The position numbers were made by a program, and so were the translations under genes. Source: Rosettibacter sp037481715 (GTDB taxonomy: Bacteria; Bacteroidota; Ignavibacteria; Ignavibacteriales; Melioribacteraceae). Taken from it: DNA of 64,000 nt. The DNA lies in NCBI GenBank assembly GCA_037481715.1, contig JBBFLD010000007.1:1-64000 (forward strand), in the 5' to 3' direction. This document shows positions 1 through 7,247 of this stretch, piece after piece. Each line of letters opens with the position of its first letter. Positions within the stretch are counted from its first letter, which is position 1. Under the pieces are notes generated by a model. It worked only from the letters and a program-made list of their open reading frames with translations. It ran no database searches and was not told the origin of the DNA.

Positions 1-1
1 G

Positions 2-148
2 GCTAATACACCTGCAAATGTAAGCCATGGTGGAGCTTTAGTTTATACAGGTGGAGATTATATTTATGCTTTTGGTGGAAATAATACTACAAACTTCTGG
101 CGGTATGGAGATTTAAATAATTATAATTGGCAAGTATGGATGCGATAA
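2..148 (+). CDS. C-terminal end of a Kelch-like protein (5' partial)
   Basis: An open frame enters from the left edge and stops at 146-148. The 48 visible residues include GGALVYTGGDYIYAFGG, a Kelch beta-propeller blade signature (hydrophobic strand, GG pair, aromatic), followed by FWRYGD and a tryptophan-rich end. The frame overlaps the terminase start by 13 bases in the same direction, so it is probably co-transcribed with the packaging genes and belongs to the prophage, not to an interrupted host gene. Its role is unknown; a tail or virion-associated propeller is possible but unsupported. The family call rests on one repeat unit. Confidence 0.55.
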   Translation, partial: ANTPANVSHGGALVYTGGDYIYAFGGNNTTNFWRYGDLNNYNWQVWMR

Positions 149-1497
149 AAATGGATAATCATATAAAATACTTTCTGCCCTATCAAATTGCCTGGCTTAA
201 TGACAATAGCCAAATAAAGATCTGGGAAAAAAGCCGCCGTATTGGTGCTACCTATGTCCAGGCATACGAGGATGTCCGCGATGTCGTTACCGGTACAGTC
301 CCTGCGGTCTGGTTCTCCAGCGCCGATGAAAGTGCTGCCAAAGAGTATATTCTCTATTGTGCTCAGTGGGCTAAACTATTCGATAAAGGTGCAAGAGATT
401 TAGGCGAGCAAGTTTTAGAGTCCGATAAATCAATAAAAACCTTCTCGATTGAATTTACTAACGGCAAAAGAATAAATGCTTTGTCAAGCAACCCAAAAGC
501 ATTTAGAAGCAAGGGTGGTAAAGTTGTCCTTGATGAATTTGCTTTTCATAACGATGCGGTTCAGCTCTGGAAAGCCGCTAAACCCGTAATCACCTGGGGT
601 TATCCTTTACGAATTCTTTCAACTCACAAAGGCAAGCAAAGTTTATTTTACAAATTTGTTGAATCAATTAAATCTGGCAAACTCAACTGGTCATTACATA
701 CTACTACAATCTTTGATGCAGTTGAACAAGGTTTAGTTGATAAAATCCTAAAGAAAAAAACAACTAAAGAAGAAAGAGATGCCTGGTTAAAAGAGCAGGA
801 AGAAAATTCCTTCGATCGTACAACCTGGCTTGAAGAATACTGCTGCACACCAGTCGATGAAGCAACAGCATTCCTCTCTTACGAACAAATCTTCTCAATC
901 GAAAGAGATGGATTGCTGGATGATGTCATTCTGAGCGAAGCGAAGAATCTCTATATCGGCGTTGATATTGGAAGGAAGAAAGATCTAACCGTAATCTGGA
1001 TTGCAGAAGAAATAGAAAAATTTTTATTCACTCGCAAGGTAATTGAACTTGAAAGAACTCCATTTAAAGCACAGAAGGAAGTTTTATTCTCTTACTTATC
1101 TCTTCCAGGATTTCGAAGAGCCTGCATTGATGCAACCGGCTTAGGAATGCAGCTCGCAGAAGAAGCACAAGACAGGTTTGGCAGATACCGAGTTGAACCA
1201 ATTACTTTTACCGGCAAAACAAAAGAAGAGCTTGCTTATAATCTTTTGCGTATGGTAGAAGATAGACAAGTATTTATTCCGCCAGATAAAAACATAAGAG
1301 AAGATTTACACTCTGTCCGTAAAATTACAACAGCAAGCAATAATATTCGTTTTGATGTGCAGCGTGAAGTCAGCGGGCACGCAGATAGATTCTGGGCTTT
1401 GGCTTTGTGCTGCTATGCTGCTAAAAATAATAATGGACCTATTTTCATTAAAAGTAAACATAAAAGAGAATCATATAAAATGATTGAGGCATTCTAA
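136..1497 (+). CDS. Phage terminase large subunit (Mu gp28-like)
   Basis: This is the motor and nuclease that packages phage DNA into proheads. The N-terminal ATPase half has a divergent Walker A region (KSRRIGAT, about residues 32-39) and a Walker B motif (VVLDEFAFH, about 130-138). The RNase H-like nuclease half begins with GVDIGRKKDLTVIW near residue 274, continues with CIDATGLG near 330, and ends with HADRFWALAL near 415. ATG at 136 is preferred; a TTG at 127 is also in frame but lies inside the preceding gene. The stop overlaps the portal start (TAATGA). Residues about 264-272 (VILSEAKNL) come from a dispersed repeat lodged exactly in the linker between the two domains. Confidence 0.9.
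   Translation: MDAIKMDNHIKYFLPYQIAWLNDNSQIKIWEKSRRIGATYVQAYEDVRDVVTGTVPAVWFSSADESAAKEYILYCAQWAKLFDKGARDLGEQVLESDKSIKTFSIEFTNGKRINALSSNPKAFRSKGGKVVLDEFAFHNDAVQLWKAAKPVITWGYPLRILSTHKGKQSLFYKFVESIKSGKLNWSLHTTTIFDAVEQGLVDKILKKKTTKEERDAWLKEQEENSFDRTTWLEEYCCTPVDEATAFLSYEQIFSIERDGLLDDVILSEAKNLYIGVDIGRKKDLTVIWIAEEIEKFLFTRKVIELERTPFKAQKEVLFSYLSLPGFRRACIDATGLGMQLAEEAQDRFGRYRVEPITFTGKTKEELAYNLLRMVEDRQVFIPPDKNIREDLHSVRKITTASNNIRFDVQREVSGHADRFWALALCCYAAKNNNGPIFIKSKHKRESYKMIEAF
925..951 (+). repeat. Dispersed repeat read in frame as VILSEAKNL
   Basis: The 27-base segment contains CATTCTGAGCGAAGCGAAG followed by AATC, with outer ATTCT/AGAAT arms able to pair. It is richer in G+C than the flanking DNA and is translated within the terminase linker. 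From memory, this nucleotide string and its translation VILSEAKNL recur in unrelated predicted proteins of environmental bacteria, which suggests a mobile or amplifying short repeat. That recollection cannot be tested here. Confidence 0.6.
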
Positions 1498-2927
1498 TGA
1501 ATAAAAAAGATTTAACAACTGAAATTGCAATAAGACAAAGTTTCGACAAGATAGTTACTTATTGGAATATGCTTCCTGACCCAGATCCAATTTTGCGTAA
1601 GCAGGGGAAAGATATTTCAGTTTACCGTGAATTACTTACAGACCCACATTTATATTCAACAATACAACAAAGAAAAGCTGGTGTTCTTTCGCTTAATTGG
1701 GAATTACAGCAATTAAATTCCAATCAGAATGAATATGATTTTATTCTCTCAATATTTAATAACTTGCCTCTTGAAAATATAATTGACCAAATACTCAATA
1801 CTCCGTATTTTGGTTTTACAGTTTTTGAAATAATTTGGCAGCCCGATGGTTCTTATTTAATTCCTATTAAAGTAGAAGAAAAACCTCAAGAATGGTTCTT
1901 CTTTGACCAATATAATAATCTTAATATAAAGAGAAATCTTAATTCAATAACCTTTGATGGTGAAATTGTTAATCCTCTTAAATTTATTCTTGTTCAATAT
2001 AAACCTACTTATCAAAATCCTTACGGTGAGAGACTACTTTCTCGTTGCTTCTGGCCGGTTACATTCAAACGTGGTGGATTAAAATTTTGGATTACTTTTA
2101 CAGAAAAATATGGACAGCCATTCATGGTTGGCAAGCTGCCAAGGAATACAAATGAAGAAGAAAAAAATGATTTGCTTAATTCTCTCGAAAATATGATTCA
2201 AGATGCAGTTGCAGTAATTCCAGATGATAGTTCTGTAGATATTTTAGAAGCAGGCAAATCTTCATCAGTAGAAGTTTATAGAGAATTAATGAATTTCCAA
2301 AATTCAGAAATTAGTAAAGCAATATTAACACAAACATTAACCACCGAAGTTCAAGATACTGGCACTTATGCAACATCGAAAACTATGGAATCAATGCTCG
2401 AAAAAATTTATGATGCAGATAAAAGACTTGTTGAAAGAATTCTAAATAAATTGATTGATTTGATTTATCAAGTAAATTTTAATTCAATAGAAAAGCCTAA
2501 ATTTATTTTATATAAAGAAGAAGATGTAGATAAACTTCTTGCAGAAAGAGATCAGATACTTGTTAATACCGGTATTAAATTTACGAAAGATTATTACATA
2601 CGTAATTATAATCTACTTCCGGATGATTTTGAAATAAAAGAAACCGAAGCTTCCAGCTTCGCTGAAAAGAAAGTAACCGATGCTTCCAGCTTCGAAAATC
2701 AACTCACTGAAGATATGACAAATCAGCTCCCGGACAAGCTCCTTCAATTGCAGATTGAAAGCACCATAAAGCCCGTTTTAACGCTCATACAAAATGGTGA
2801 ATCTTATGAAAAAACAATGGAAGAACTTGCAAAAATTTATCCAGCTATGAGCACAAACCAATTAGAAGAATTATTGACAAAATTATTATTCATCAGCGAA
2901 ATAACCGGACGCAGCTCTGCGTCTTAG
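1497..2927 (+). CDS. Phage portal protein, DUF935 family (Mu gp29-like)
   Basis: Portal proteins form the ring at the capsid vertex through which DNA is packaged. This 476-aa protein has the DUF935 layout: early DPDPILRKQGKDISVYRELL, then a core with NPYGERLLSRCFWPVTFKRGG and the region FTEKYGQPFMVGKLP, near residue 200. The overlap with the terminase stop and the position ahead of the head gene match Mu gene order (28-29-30). The last quarter is unusual: two tandem hairpin repeats encode EASSF and DASSF near residues 385-399, and the final residues GRSSAS are encoded by another palindrome (2908-2923), so the C-terminus appears rebuilt by repeat insertion. Confidence 0.88.
   Translation: MNKKDLTTEIAIRQSFDKIVTYWNMLPDPDPILRKQGKDISVYRELLTDPHLYSTIQQRKAGVLSLNWELQQLNSNQNEYDFILSIFNNLPLENIIDQILNTPYFGFTVFEIIWQPDGSYLIPIKVEEKPQEWFFFDQYNNLNIKRNLNSITFDGEIVNPLKFILVQYKPTYQNPYGERLLSRCFWPVTFKRGGLKFWITFTEKYGQPFMVGKLPRNTNEEEKNDLLNSLENMIQDAVAVIPDDSSVDILEAGKSSSVEVYRELMNFQNSEISKAILTQTLTTEVQDTGTYATSKTMESMLEKIYDADKRLVERILNKLIDLIYQVNFNSIEKPKFILYKEEDVDKLLAERDQILVNTGIKFTKDYYIRNYNLLPDDFEIKETEASSFAEKKVTDASSFENQLTEDMTNQLPDKLLQLQIESTIKPVLTLIQNGESYEKTMEELAKIYPAMSTNQLEELLTKLLFISEITGRSSAS
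2645..2694 (+). repeat. Two tandem TTCCA-loop palindromes inside the portal gene
   Basis: The first copy (2645-2661) is CGAAGC-TTCCA-GCTTCG, a perfect 6-bp stem. The second (2678-2694) is CGATGC-TTCCA-GCTTCG with one mismatch. The units lie 33 bases apart and keep the reading frame (EASSFAEKK, then DASSFENQ). The same 17-mer recurs at 10767-10783 in the transposase gene, and the same loop with a different stem lies at 3573-3589. Confidence 0.75.
2908..2923 (+). repeat. GACGCAG-CT-CTGCGTC palindrome forming the end of the portal gene
   Basis: A perfect 7-bp inverted repeat with a 2-base centre covers the last codons of the portal gene; the TAG stop follows directly. Another GC-rich stretch (GCGTCGCGAGGGAC) follows and fills the gap to the next start codon. 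The composition contrasts sharply with the AT-rich flanks. Confidence 0.6.
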
Positions 2928-2943
2928 CGTCGCGAGGGACAAA

Positions 2944-4206
2944 ATGCCGGAAAATATTGACATAAAACTAATAATTGGTCTAAAACCAGAGCAAATAGTT
3001 AATTATCTAAAACGCAAAGGTTATAAAATAAGCTGGAATTGGCAAGATACTTGGCAAGAAGCTCACACAAAAGCTTTCACCGTTGCCAGGGCGATGAAAC
3101 TCGATATTCTCTCCGACATCAGAAATGAGTTACAAAAAGCAATAGATAATGGTTTATCCTTTCAGCAATTCAAAGAGAACTTAAAACCAACGCTAAAAGC
3201 AAAGGGATGGTGGGGAAAAGTTAAAGCTAAAGATGTTCCATCGGATTTCCCTCTGCCGGAAAATGTTGACCCCGAACAAGATGTTTTGCTTGGCTCACCC
3301 TGGCGTCTCAAAACAATTTACCGCACCAATATTAATGTTGCTTATGCTTCAGGCCATTATAAAGCTATGATGGATAATATTAAAGACCGTCCATACTGGA
3401 TGTATAATGCCGTGCTTGATAGTAATACAAGACCGTCACACCGCGCATTGCATGGTAAAGTATTCCGCGCAGACGACCCAATTTGGGATAAAATTTATCC
3501 TCCAAATGATTGGAACTGCCGCTGCTCAGTTATTCCGCTTGATGAACAAGACCTCAAAGAAATAAAAGTAACGCAACCTTCCAGGTTGCAAGCTGCTGAA
3601 AGAGAACTCTTGATAAAAAAAATCAATCCTGGTAAAGGCTGGGATTATAATCCTGGCAAAGCTGCGCTTGAGTTTGATCAAACATTCGGTGGCAATTTTA
3701 AATTGAATGATAATCAACCTACCTATAAAGATTTTGGCAGACCATCTGTAAAAGACATTAAGACCAGGGCTCAAGCTCCCGCTAAGTTCCCTTCAATAAA
3801 AGAAATTGGTGAAGAGAAATTTCTTGAACTTTTGAAAAAGGAATTTGACCTGTCTGATTCTGATTATTCTATTATTAAAACTGCCGATAATGATATAAGC
3901 TTATTTACAACAGAACGATTAAAACATTACTATGAAAAGATGGATGGCAGAGAAAGATATGCCTCCTACATTAAACCAACTTTGCAGAATCCTTTTGAAG
4001 TCTGGCTTTCAGAATACATTAATGAAAAAGGTGAGATTGAGTTGAGGAAAAGTTATATTGGCTTATTCAAGGACAAAGAACTTAACCAAGACATATTTAT
4101 AGTACTCAGGCAAGAGAAAGATTCTTTTGTATTCTGGAATGCTTTTGAAAGGGATAGGAATAGAATAGATAAATTAAGAAAAGGCTACTTAAAATATTGG
4201 AAATAA
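2944..4206 (+). CDS. Phage head morphogenesis protein gpF fused to a PBECR2-like nuclease domain
   Basis: The first ~230 residues are the phage Mu gpF (minor head protein) domain: a helical start, then YRTNINVAYASGHY near residue 128, RPSHRALHGKVFRAD near 163 and the conserved PPNDWNCRCSVIPL near 186. A linker follows. From about residue 290 to the end there is a compact domain with LKHYYEKMDGRERYASYI, TLQNPFEVWL, a tyrosine-rich strand and IFIVLRQEKDSFVFWNAF, a pattern I associate with the PBECR2 (Barnase-EndoU-ColicinE5/D-RelE-like) phage nucleases fused to gpF. Such domains are thought to be delivered with the virion as toxins; nuclease activity is inferred. A TTCCA-loop palindrome is translated near residues 211-216. 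Confidence 0.83.
   Translation: MPENIDIKLIIGLKPEQIVNYLKRKGYKISWNWQDTWQEAHTKAFTVARAMKLDILSDIRNELQKAIDNGLSFQQFKENLKPTLKAKGWWGKVKAKDVPSDFPLPENVDPEQDVLLGSPWRLKTIYRTNINVAYASGHYKAMMDNIKDRPYWMYNAVLDSNTRPSHRALHGKVFRADDPIWDKIYPPNDWNCRCSVIPLDEQDLKEIKVTQPSRLQAAERELLIKKINPGKGWDYNPGKAALEFDQTFGGNFKLNDNQPTYKDFGRPSVKDIKTRAQAPAKFPSIKEIGEEKFLELLKKEFDLSDSDYSIIKTADNDISLFTTERLKHYYEKMDGRERYASYIKPTLQNPFEVWLSEYINEKGEIELRKSYIGLFKDKELNQDIFIVLRQEKDSFVFWNAFERDRNRIDKLRKGYLKYWK
3573..3589 (+). repeat. GCAACC-TTCCA-GGTTGC palindrome inside the gpF gene
   Basis: A perfect 6-bp inverted repeat flanks the same TTCCA loop as the portal and transposase copies, with a different stem sequence. It is read in frame as part of QPSRLQA, between the gpF domain and the linker, a position likely to tolerate insertion. 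Confidence 0.65.
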
Positions 4207-4220
4207 CTCCCTCTATTTTC

Positions 4221-4305
4221 AGGTCCCGTGCCCTGGAGGGAACCGCCTTCAGTTAGCGCCACGGGGCAATCCCAAAGGGATGGCTAATGCCACTGAAGGA
4301 TCGGT
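4221..4305. other. GC-rich structured element between convergent phage operons
   Basis: The gap between gpF and gpG is far richer in G+C than its surroundings and folds strongly. Stem A pairs 4223-4230 with 4260-4267 (8 bp, one G-U). Stem B pairs 4242-4253 with 4292-4305 (12 bp with a two-base bulge). A hairpin ATCCC-AAA-GGGAT lies at 4269-4281, and TTAGC (4253-4257) can pair with GCTAA (4283-4287). Stems A and B interleave, so together they would form a pseudoknot. It could be a two-way terminator, a palindromic mobile repeat or a structured RNA. It lacks a T-tract, which argues against a simple terminator. Confidence 0.6.
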
Positions 4306-4321
4306 ATCCAAACTTATCATT

Positions 4322-4831
4322 TTATCCATTCTTTGTCAATGCACTTATAATCTTATTTTTTATCTTTTCCAAATCCTTATCATTTAACCGCATAAATGGT
4401 CTTGCCGGTATTCTTATCGAACTCATTTTATTTTGCTTCGGCTTCTGAGCTGATTTGCCTTCTCTTTTTTTTCTTAAATAAGTTTTTAATGTGCTTCTGT
4501 GAATTATTCCGCCATAGTTCTGTATCGCTGCATAAATTAAATTTGTGCTTACTTGTGCATAATCTTCACCATAGCTACTAATTATGCTGCGTTTAAGTTG
4601 CCCTGTCCTCTGTAAAATCTTTCCAGGCCAATAACCTTTTTTTTGACGTTGTTTTATTGTTTCTTTGGATAATTTCTGCCAGGGTTTCCCGATTCTACTG
4701 CCTTCTGTTTCGAAGTTTTTGAGTACAGCAGTTCTCATAGTTTCTGCAATTGTAACCATCAGTTTGCTTTTATTTGCAAGCTTATTTTTTAATAGTTCAA
4801 TTATTTCCGGAGATTTAAATTCATTTTCCAT
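4322..4831 (-). CDS. Phage virion morphogenesis protein (Mu gpG family)
   Basis: This 169-aa protein matches the phage virion morphogenesis family (Mu gpG, P2 gpS), which acts in tail completion and head-tail joining. Diagnostic parts are the early helix with MVTIAETMRTAVLKNFETEG, then GKPWQKLSKETIKQR, ILQRTGQLKRSIIS, YAAIQNYGG and the closing IPARPFMRLNDKD. In Mu, gene G directly follows gene F in the same direction. Here it is the last gene of the minus-strand early operon and points towards gpF, so it has been separated from the rest of the packaging block by an inversion or by modular assembly. Confidence 0.85.
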   Translation of the reverse strand: MENEFKSPEIIELLKNKLANKSKLMVTIAETMRTAVLKNFETEGSRIGKPWQKLSKETIKQRQKKGYWPGKILQRTGQLKRSIISSYGEDYAQVSTNLIYAAIQNYGGIIHRSTLKTYLRKKREGKSAQKPKQNKMSSIRIPARPFMRLNDKDLEKIKNKIISALTKNG

Positions 4832-5128
4832 TTATTCAAATAATTTTATTTGATCATTTAATGTTATTTTTTGTGAGCCTATTTTATAAACAAGTCTTTC
4901 ACTAACATTTAACAACCTTGCAAGTTGTTTTTCTGGTATTGATCCGAATTTCTTTCTTATATACTCTTGTTTCATTTCCATTATTGGTTTTTCACTAAAA
5001 TAAATTGCTGTTTTAGAAAATATTTCAAATAATTTCATAAGTTTATCTATGCCAATAATTTCCTCAAGCAATTTCATATCGCCATCAAGAAATTTTTTAT
5101 AATCTATTTCTTTATACCATTCTTTCAT
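4832..5128 (-). CDS. Mor-like phage transcription activator
   Basis: The 98-aa protein has the layout of the Mor/C family, which switches Mu from early to middle or late transcription. An N-terminal helical dimerisation part contains LLEEIIGIDKLMKLFEIFSK. A C-terminal helix-turn-helix contains YIRKKFGSIPEKQLARLLNV followed by SERLVYKIG. Its start overlaps the stop of gemA by 4 bases (ATGA), indicating translational coupling. The position right after gemA matches Mu, where mor lies just downstream. The plus-strand packaging promoter, outside the window, is a plausible target. The family assignment rests on layout and motifs only. Confidence 0.68.
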   Translation of the reverse strand: MKEWYKEIDYKKFLDGDMKLLEEIIGIDKLMKLFEIFSKTAIYFSEKPIMEMKQEYIRKKFGSIPEKQLARLLNVSERLVYKIGSQKITLNDQIKLFE

Positions 5129-5571
5129 AATGAATTTATTGCCTTTATTATTTTCCTTATATCACTTATTAATAACCATTCCATTCTTTCTTTTCCAGTT
5201 ATTCTCTTTATAAATTTTCTTAATGCTTCTTCTGTTTTATTCTGCACTCTATCGGAAGTCATCCACATTGCCTCTAACATTCTTAATTGTTTTGGAGTTG
5301 CATAATGTTCTCTTAATTTTTCATTCCATCTAATTCCAAGTTCGTCATATTTTTGTTTTTTATCTTTGCCTCTTCGCTCAAAGTTTTCTCTTAATTCTTT
5401 CGGCAGCAGTTTAATAAGTTTTCTTATTAAATCTGCTGCCTGTTCATAACTAAGCTGCTTGCTTGTATTTACACCATAACTCTCAAGTGCAGTTCTATAT
5501 TCTTCTTCAGTCATCTTTAATTGCTGCTTAAGTATATGCAGTTTATTTATTTGCCCTTTTGTTATTTCCAT
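5125..5571 (-). CDS. gemA: GemA/gp16 regulatory protein, DUF1018
   Basis: DUF1018 proteins are early genes of Mu-like phages (Mu gp16/GemA) that influence host supercoiling and late gene expression. The diagnostic N-terminus is ITKGQINKLHILKQQLKMTE followed by EEYRTAL. The C-terminal half has ATPKQLRMLEAMW and a helical end with FIKRITGKERMEWLLISD. Length (148 aa) is normal for the family. The start codon directly abuts the stop of the upstream winged-helix gene and the stop overlaps the downstream Mor-like start, placing it in a tight operon. Confidence 0.85.
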   Translation of the reverse strand: MEITKGQINKLHILKQQLKMTEEEYRTALESYGVNTSKQLSYEQAADLIRKLIKLLPKELRENFERRGKDKKQKYDELGIRWNEKLREHYATPKQLRMLEAMWMTSDRVQNKTEEALRKFIKRITGKERMEWLLISDIRKIIKAINSL

Positions 5572-5880
5572 TTATAAAGGCAATCTATATTGTTCATTTA
5601 ATTTAGTTGTTTTCCATAAGCTTACTGCCTTTCCACTTGTAGGACTTACCCCTACATCCCAAAATTCTACCAATCCCATTTCTCTAAGTTCTTTTACTCT
5701 TGGAGTAATTTGATGCGGATAACAATTTAATGTAATGGCAATAAATTCAGTGCTACAAGGTTCATATTGTTTTATTACATCATATACCTTGCGTTGCATA
5801 TTGCCAAGCTTATCAATTTGCTCGGCATACGCAATGTTTCTTATCTTTTCGCTGTAATATCCTTCTCTTACCTTTGCCAT
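5572..5880 (-). CDS. Small winged-helix DNA-binding protein
   Basis: The 102-aa sequence has a winged-helix pattern: helix MQRKVYDVIKQYEP, a turn, helix TEFIAITLNCYPHQITPRVK and a wing ending with GLVEFWDVGVSPTSGKAVSLW. The last part resembles the SPTSGKxxxLW ending seen in many phage replication-associated wHTH proteins. It sits immediately upstream of gemA in the early operon, with no gap. It probably regulates early or replication genes; the target is unknown. Confidence 0.6.
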   Translation of the reverse strand: MAKVREGYYSEKIRNIAYAEQIDKLGNMQRKVYDVIKQYEPCSTEFIAITLNCYPHQITPRVKELREMGLVEFWDVGVSPTSGKAVSLWKTTKLNEQYRLPL

Positions 5881-5885
5881 TTTTT

Positions 5886-6131
5886 TTACTTATTGTAGTT
5901 AAACATTATGTTATTTTTATATTCTGTTTTGTTATAGTATTTTGTTGTTTTTATTCGTTTCTTAATTCTTTTCTTAATTTTTGAATCCCATAAATCAATC
6001 TTATGATAATTTAATCTGCATGTTAATTTTTGAGAACTTATACCATATTTTTTTGAAATTTCATCTCTATTCATTTTTTTGCTCTTATATAAATCCAAAA
6101 TTTTTTCATATATTTTTGTCGGAACTCGCAT
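5886..6131 (-). CDS. Small HTH protein, lysine-rich tail
   Basis: The 81-aa protein begins with KIYEKILDLYKSKKMNRDEI and continues SKKYGISSQKLTCRL, a helix-turn-helix of the resolvase/transposase or LuxR-like small-HTH type, then a very basic, low-complexity tail (KKRIKKRIKTTKYY). It overlaps the upstream gene by 26 bases. The basic tail suggests nucleic-acid contact. The family is not identified, and the AT-rich end could be drift. Confidence 0.5.
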   Translation of the reverse strand: MRVPTKIYEKILDLYKSKKMNRDEISKKYGISSQKLTCRLNYHKIDLWDSKIKKRIKKRIKTTKYYNKTEYKNNIMFNYNK

Positions 6132-6309
6132 GTTCTAATTCCTCATATATTTTATAAAAATATCTTTGTTTATCTATATCATCACTAATTTTATAATTAT
6201 AATTATGTGCATTAAATATTTGTTTAATATCTTGCAAAGTTACTTTTATTGCTTTTTTAAAAGTTCTATAAGCTAATTTCCAATGTGATTTAACAGCCAA
6301 TGAAATCAT
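6106..6309 (-). CDS. Hypothetical early phage protein
   Basis: This 67-aa frame lies in the early operon between the coiled-coil gene and the small HTH gene, with an upstream gap of one base and a downstream overlap of 26. It is charged and mostly helical (WKLAYRTFKKAIKVTLQDIK). No domain is recognised. Operon position and compact spacing are the main support. Confidence 0.45.
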   Translation of the reverse strand: MISLAVKSHWKLAYRTFKKAIKVTLQDIKQIFNAHNYNYKISDDIDKQRYFYKIYEELEHASSDKNI

Positions 6310-6310
6310 T

Positions 6311-6673
6311 TCATCCTCCTATTGCAAAATATTTTTTGTATTCAGTAATAGTTGATAATACTTGCTCTTTAGCACTTCTTGGGATAGATGCATCAAATGT
6401 TTCTTTTTCGATTATTGCAATTCTTCCTTCTGTTTCTGCCTGCTGCTTAATTTCATTAATTTTATCTCTCAATTCTTTTAATTCGTTTTCAATTTTTTCT
6501 TCATATTTCTTTTCAACTTTTTTCGTCAAGTGGAATTCTACTCCATCTATATCTGCTTTGCCGTCTTCCTGCTTTTTTAATTCTCTCATTGCCAGAGGAT
6601 GCAAATCTTTTAATATTTCTTCCATAGCTTTCATCTTCTTGTAGAATTTTGCATATAGTTTTAATGCTTTCAT
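6311..6673 (-). CDS. Coiled-coil early phage protein
   Basis: The protein is about 120 aa and strongly helical, with a central coiled coil (VEKKYEEKIENELKELRDKI). The first in-frame ATG is at 6688, but the bases there (ATGAGGAGG) form the Shine-Dalgarno sequence for the ATG at 6673, so the start is placed at 6673 (MKALKLYAKFYKKM). That ATG lies one base after the stop of the small membrane protein gene upstream. The family is unknown; a Gam-like or Gp157-like role would be a guess. Confidence 0.6.
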   Translation of the reverse strand: MKALKLYAKFYKKMKAMEEILKDLHPLAMRELKKQEDGKADIDGVEFHLTKKVEKKYEEKIENELKELRDKINEIKQQAETEGRIAIIEKETFDASIPRSAKEQVLSTITEYKKYFAIGG

Positions 6674-6674
6674 G

Positions 6675-6764
6675 TTAATCCTCCTCAAAGTATTTAATTG
6701 TGAAATACGCTATTAAACATACTCCTATTGCCCCGGCTGCAAAGCCTGCTATAAATAATATCAT
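6675..6764 (-). CDS. 29-aa single-pass membrane peptide
   Basis: This short frame starts with MILFIAGFAAGAIGVCLIAY, one hydrophobic transmembrane helix with small-residue (GxxxG-like) spacing, and ends FTIKYFEED, so the tail is acidic. Three signs support it as a real gene: an AAGGAG ribosome-binding site just upstream, a 4-base ATGA overlap with the preceding gene's stop, and a stop one base before the next gene's ATG, with that gene's GGAGG inside its last codons. Function is unknown; small phage membrane peptides can be holin-like or modulators of host membrane proteins. Confidence 0.7.
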   Translation of the reverse strand: MILFIAGFAAGAIGVCLIAYFTIKYFEED

Positions 6765-7000
6765 ATTGATTTCTCCTTTTTTAATTCTTCTTTGAATATC
6801 ATATCTGCTATTATACTTCTGTATCCTTGCAGAAATAAAAATGTATCAAGGTCTTCTCTATAGTCAATATTTGCATTGTCTTTTAAGATTATTTTTTTAT
6901 ATAATCTTGTTGAGTAAATATCTATTGCCTCATAAATATTCTCTGCTTCTTCAATTGTATCTAATAGAACTTTGCCTATTATTTTTGCCATTTGTTCCAT
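6761..7000 (-). CDS. Hypothetical early phage protein
   Basis: The 79-aa, mainly helical protein (ENIYEAIDIYSTRLYKKIIL) has no recognised domain. ATG at 7000 has a clear AAGGAG ribosome-binding site 7 bases upstream, which fixes the start even though it lies 50 bases inside the preceding gene. Its stop overlaps the start of the 29-aa membrane peptide. Confidence 0.55.
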   Translation of the reverse strand: MEQMAKIIGKVLLDTIEEAENIYEAIDIYSTRLYKKIILKDNANIDYREDLDTFLFLQGYRSIIADMIFKEELKKEKSI

Positions 7001-7247
7001 TATTATTTCTCCTTTTTATTGTATATAGTGTTATTATTTTCCTGTCTTTTACTATAAATTCAATCATCAAATCTTCATTCCTGAATAAGACCCCTTTCTC
7101 ATTATCACTTATATAATGTGCATCTCTGAATATTTGTTTTATTGTTTGCTCTATGTATTCAGTGTTTAGATTGTTATTATTTACAATCCTTTCACGATAT
7201 TGATTTATTGCATGTTTAGTAATATTTATTTTTTCATTGCCTTTCAT
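6951..7247 (-). CDS. Small protein resembling DUF4258-type domains
   Basis: The 98-aa protein opens with INITKHAINQYRERI, the HA-x-x-Q/R-x-x-ER pattern seen at the start of DUF4258/RelE-related small proteins, and has a beta-rich middle (LMIEFIVKDRKIITLYTIK). The start overlaps the stop of the MuB-like ATPase gene (ATGA), so it is translationally coupled to it. Its last ~16 codons overlap the next gene. The function is uncertain; the RelE-like resemblance is weak. Confidence 0.5.
   Translation of the reverse strand: MKGNEKINITKHAINQYRERIVNNNNLNTEYIEQTIKQIFRDAHYISDNEKGVLFRNEDLMIEFIVKDRKIITLYTIKRRNNNGTNGKNNRQSSIRYN

Noticed and set aside
127..135. TTG as terminase start
   Set aside because: It lies inside the preceding frame, and ATG at 136 follows 9 bases later.
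4221..4305. IS200/IS605-type end or TnpB guide RNA
   Set aside because: No TnpA/TnpB gene adjoins it, and the flanks are intact phage genes on both sides.
5638..5656. TGTAGG...CCTACA inverted repeat inside the winged-helix gene as another inserted palindrome
   Set aside because: The translated segment (VGVSPTSGK) fits the expected wing of this protein type, so the inverted repeat may be chance.
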